8,473 bases of DNA from Parcubacteria group bacterium GW2011_GWA2_47_7. GTDB taxonomy: Bacteria > Patescibacteriota > Minisyncoccia > Phycocordibacterales > UBA6899. Positions 5,581 to 8,473 of the stretch are shown here, piece after piece. The translations under genes and the position numbers were made by a program. The stretch is from positions 1 to 8,473 of the forward strand of contig LCOM01000063.1 of the NCBI GenBank assembly GCA_000999395.1. The letters run 5' to 3'. Position 1 is the stretch's first letter. Each line of letters starts with the position of its first letter. The notes below the pieces were generated by a model that did not search any database, was not told the DNA's origin, and saw nothing but the letters and a program-made list of their open reading frames with translations.

Positions 5581-7534
5581 CTAGATGCCCAAGAGGACGG
5601 GGATGACCATCGGTTGCTTCTGTGTCATCTGAAACAGGAACTTTCCGACTTCGTCTCGGACGTCTTCTTTGACGAATTCGAAATTCACGCTCTTCATGTC
5701 GCGACTGCAGGCATCCTCAACCGTCTTCTTGATGATGAGGCGCGCTTGGTTTAACAGTTCTTGCGATTCGCGGACATAAACGAATCCGCGAGCTATGATG
5801 TCGGGGGATTTCATAAGTTTTCCGGTCTGCATATCTACTGTTGCAACGATAACGACAATGCCGTCTTCCGCGAGCATTTGGCGGTCACGAAGCACCACTT
5901 CTTGCAAGTTTCCAACGGCAAATCCATCGACCATAATGTCTTCTTTTGGTGCCGATACTGCAAGTTTGACAAACTTTGTTCCTTTTTCTCGAATCTCCAT
6001 AATGGTTCCATTGTCAGGAATGATACAGTTTTCCTTGAGTACTCCGGCAGTTTGGGCGATTTCCGTATGAGAACGAAGCATATAGTGATAGCCATGCAAT
6101 GGGACGAAGAATTTCGGATTGATATGTGAAATAATCCACTTAGACTCTTCGCGATAGGAATGTCCGGACGAGTGCACGTCTGAAGTTTCATAATGTACGA
6201 CGTTCGCACCCTGACGTGACAGCAGATCTTTGAGTTTCTGAACGGCACGCTCGTTTCCCGGAACGACTGATGAAGAAAAGAGTACCATGTCACCCTCGCC
6301 GATCTTGATATGCTTATGTTTCTTCTGTGCGACGCGCATGAGCACAGCGAAGGGGTCGCCCTGTGCACCTGTCACGAGCATCACGATACGCTCTGGCGGG
6401 TAGTCTCCCATCTCTTCAATAGGGATAACGGTACCTTTTTTGTATTCGAAGAGTTTTGCTTTTTGTGCCAACTCAATATTCGTTTTCATGCTCCGGCCGT
6501 CGATGACTACCTTTCGGTTGTGTTTATCCGCGAATTCGATGATCTTTATCAGGCGCTCAAGTAGGGAAGAGAAGGTTGCAACGATAACTCGCCCGCGCGC
6601 TTCTTTGATGAGTTTTTCAATCGTGTGATGCACAATCGGTTCGGGAATTGAAAATCCAGGCTTCTGACAGTTCGTTGAATCGGCCATGAGAAGCAATGTT
6701 TTCTCATCCTTGAATTTTTTATAAGCCTTCAACTCTGATGCGGTTGGGACCCCTCCGTCGTGGTCAAGCTTCAGGTCGCCGGTGTGTACGATCGCCCCGT
6801 ATGGTGTTTCGACGATGATACCCATCGAGTCTGGAATAGTATGGGTAACCTTGAAGAATCGCACGGCAAGATCTGTAAAAGAGATTCGTTCGTCCGCTTC
6901 GACTATCTTCATGTTTATTGGCGCGAGATCGGGAAACTCATCCTGACGTTTTTGAATTAGCATGGAGGTGAGGTTTCGTGCGTAGACGGGGGGATTACCG
7001 AGGAGTGGTAAAATGTAGGGGAGTCCCCCGATGTGGTCCAAGTGGCCGTGCGTAATGAAAATTCCTCGAATTTTTTCTTTGCGTTCTTCCAGATATGCGG
7101 TATTCTACGTCCCCAGGTGCGAGTGGTGGAATAGCCTCTTTCTTCTCCTCACTAAGCTTCCGAAGATCTCGCTCTGCGGTAATTGCATTGCGCGTGTTTT
7201 CGTAATGCTTTCCTGCGCTTCCGCTCGATGACCGAGCGCGGTCTCTCGAGCCGCTGCTTCCTGTTTTACTCCCCCTTGAATGCTGATGCGCAGTGCTCCC
7301 TCGCGTAGCAGCGCTACTTTGTACAGGGCGACCTCCCTGAGTGCGGAGTGGTATTCCGGAGGCGTTTTTCTGGCTCGGGACAAATACCTTCTTCGCCCTA
7401 TTTCTCGGTTGTTGATTTCGGTCACCACCGGGGCGAACATAGCTCTGTACACCGGTTGTGCGTAATCCGGTTCTGGGTCGTTGTGGTAGACCGCCCGCAG
7501 GCGCTCTTCCTCGACTCTCGTTTCTGTCGTTCAT
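5581..7534 (-). pseudogene. rnj: Ribonuclease J, split into two frames by a loss within the metallo-beta-lactamase domain
   Basis: RNase J is a zinc-dependent 5'-3' exonuclease and endonuclease for RNA decay and rRNA maturation. The first part, from the ATG at 7534, has about 130 disordered residues rich in Arg, Ser, Gly and Gln, then EAIPPLAPGDV ending at residue 143, the usual entry to the catalytic domain. Near 7105 the frame changes. The second part continues with NTAYLEERKEKIRG, THGHLDHIGG (zinc motif HxHxDH), VHTGDLKLD, ADSTNCQKPGF, VPGNE and SSGHS, the beta-CASP domain, PLHGYHYML and the C-terminal domain to the TAG at 5583. The block between GDV and NTAY, which normally holds PLGGVEEIGRNM and the following strands, is absent: about 46 residues, not only a shift. 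No Shine-Dalgarno is seen; the ATG is 27 nt after the stop of the upstream binding-protein gene, suggesting co-transcription. RNase J is rarely dispensable where it occurs, so an assembly error is a real possibility. Confidence 0.85.
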
Positions 7535-7561
7535 GCGTGTGTAATAAAAACTAATAATAAT

Positions 7562-8473
7562 TTATTCATTGGGTCGTGCCATGCGGTCGCTAAACCACTT
7601 CCAAACACGTTCACTTTCAATATACCAATTTTCGATGCCAAGAAATCGCTCGGATTCAGTCGTGATCAGTCCAGTATGTATGCCACGCACTTTGTTTGAT
7701 GTCGCATAAAGGAAATCAGGACTGTAGATGAATACTGCCGGTGCATCATTCTCAATTTCTGTGACGAACTGTGAAAGAAGGGTGGTGCGTTCTACTTCAT
7801 CACTCTCTTTTCGTACGCTTTCGAGCAATGAATCTGCTTTTTTGTTTGCATACAGAGCAACATTAAGCCCCGGGGCGTTGCGCTGTGATGAATGCCAGTA
7901 GGCAAAGGGGTCTGGAGTGCGTCCGATGATCTGTCCGTAAAGAAGTACGTCGTATTTTCGCGGGGAAAGTATTTCGGTTGCGAATGATGACGGTTCAAAG
8001 ACGCGCAGGGTTACTCGTGCCCCCATTTTTTCCCAATCAGATTTTACTAATTCGCCCGCCTGCACAAGTTCCGGAACATCCGGAATAGCAATAGAGAATT
8101 CGAGCGTAGTGATAGTCTTCTTTGTCTTGTTGGTTTTTTCATAAACCCCCAGTGCGTTTGGCACCCACCCTCCGCTCTCTAGTATTTTTTGCGCATCCTC
8201 AACATAGTTTGTGCTCGTGGTCGCGGTTCCTTCATCGATGGTTTCGCCTTGCAGAAAGGGGAGTGGCCCGTCTATTGTGCGCCCATATCCAAATAATACA
8301 TCGGCGACTATTTTTTCCTTGTCGATTGCCGCACGAAGTGCCTTTCGCACGCTTATGTCGGTAAAGATCGGTTGTTGATTTTGGTTAAAATAGAGTGCAA
8401 AAATGCGCGGGAGCGGTGCGCGATCGATGTGCGCCCCGGCTGCCTCTATTGAAACTGCGAGCGATGGTTCCAC
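7562..8473 (-). CDS. ABC transporter substrate-binding protein, family 5 (peptide/solute), C-terminal part
   Basis: The frame is open from the window edge at 8473 to the TAA at 7564-7562, giving 303 residues of a larger protein of usually 500-600. It matches the C-terminal half of the extracytoplasmic family 5 (DppA/OppA) binding proteins. Visible are ALYFNQNQQPIFTDISVRKAL and AIDKEKIV near residues 26-54, GYGRTIDGPLPF near 62-73, GRTPDPFAYWHSSQ in the ligand-cleft region, and a final lobe with NDAPAVFIYSPDFLYATSNKVRGI. Such proteins capture peptides or other solutes outside the membrane and pass them to an ABC permease. The signal peptide would lie outside the window and the ligand cannot be told. 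The gene runs in the same direction as RNase J with a 27-nt gap and no terminator between them. This piece shows no frame break or missing block, unlike four of its neighbours. Confidence 0.88.
   Translation of the reverse strand: MEPSLAVSIEAAGAHIDRAPLPRIFALYFNQNQQPIFTDISVRKALRAAIDKEKIVADVLFGYGRTIDGPLPFLQGETIDEGTATTSTNYVEDAQKILESGGWVPNALGVYEKTNKTKKTITTLEFSIAIPDVPELVQAGELVKSDWEKMGARVTLRVFEPSSFATEILSPRKYDVLLYGQIIGRTPDPFAYWHSSQRNAPGLNVALYANKKADSLLESVRKESDEVERTTLLSQFVTEIENDAPAVFIYSPDFLYATSNKVRGIHTGLITTESERFLGIENWYIESERVWKWFSDRMARPNE

Noticed and set aside
5835..6368. A 177-codon minus-strand open frame overlapping RNase J
   Set aside because: It is an out-of-frame shadow of the strongly conserved beta-CASP coding sequence.
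5581..7534. Programmed ribosomal frameshifting joining the two RNase J frames
   Set aside because: Conserved residues are missing at the junction, so slippage would still not make a complete domain, and no heptamer slip site or downstream pseudoknot is evident.
1..8473. CRISPR array, tRNA, rRNA, insertion sequence, prophage or defence system
   Set aside because: No spaced direct repeats, cloverleaf, transposase, terminal inverted repeats or defence-type domains were seen on either strand.

Overview
The window looks like a chromosomal piece of a small-genome bacterium, most plausibly a Patescibacteria/Parcubacteria-type (CPR) lineage. This is an inference from three things: an RNase J with a long, disordered, basic N-terminal extension; a substrate-binding protein gene directly upstream of it; and mixed translation signals (strong Shine-Dalgarno sites for three genes, none for three others, one of them apparently leaderless). 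TGA, TAG and TAA are all used as stops and TGA is not read as an amino acid, so the standard bacterial code applies. I see no mobile element, CRISPR array, rRNA, tRNA or phage gene.

Layout. (1) 1-345, minus: start of a class III, PLP-dependent aminotransferase resembling ornithine aminotransferase. It is divergent from (2) 525-2129, plus: an aldehyde dehydrogenase resembling 1-pyrroline-5-carboxylate dehydrogenase. Together the pair could convert ornithine to glutamate semialdehyde and then glutamate. The 179-nt gap holds opposed promoter candidates and a 10-bp perfect palindrome. (3) 2384-3337, plus: an unrecognised multi-pass membrane protein. (4) 3407-4437, minus: an MFS transporter broken into three frames. 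(5) 4531-5490, plus: an MsrA-MsrB methionine sulfoxide reductase fusion with a Cys-to-His change at the MsrA catalytic position. (6) 5581-7534, minus: RNase J split into two frames. (7) 7562-8473, minus: C-terminal part of a peptide/solute-binding protein (SBP family 5), upstream of RNase J. Both convergent gene pairs are separated by near-perfect bidirectional terminators.

Most unusual feature. Four of the five recognisable genes that lie fully in the window lack a compact block of conserved residues, at five sites, each roughly 25-45 residues (about 75-140 bp) by comparison with remembered family architecture. Two losses keep the frame (aldehyde dehydrogenase, MsrA) and three change it (MFS twice, RNase J once). 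Outside these points the frames are clean. Gradual pseudogene decay does not usually look like this. Assembly or consensus deletions are the most economical explanation, and recent real deletions are the interesting alternative. No recognisable new defence or mobile system is present; the other points of interest are the MsrA active-site change, the leaderless MFS promoter and the unknown membrane protein.
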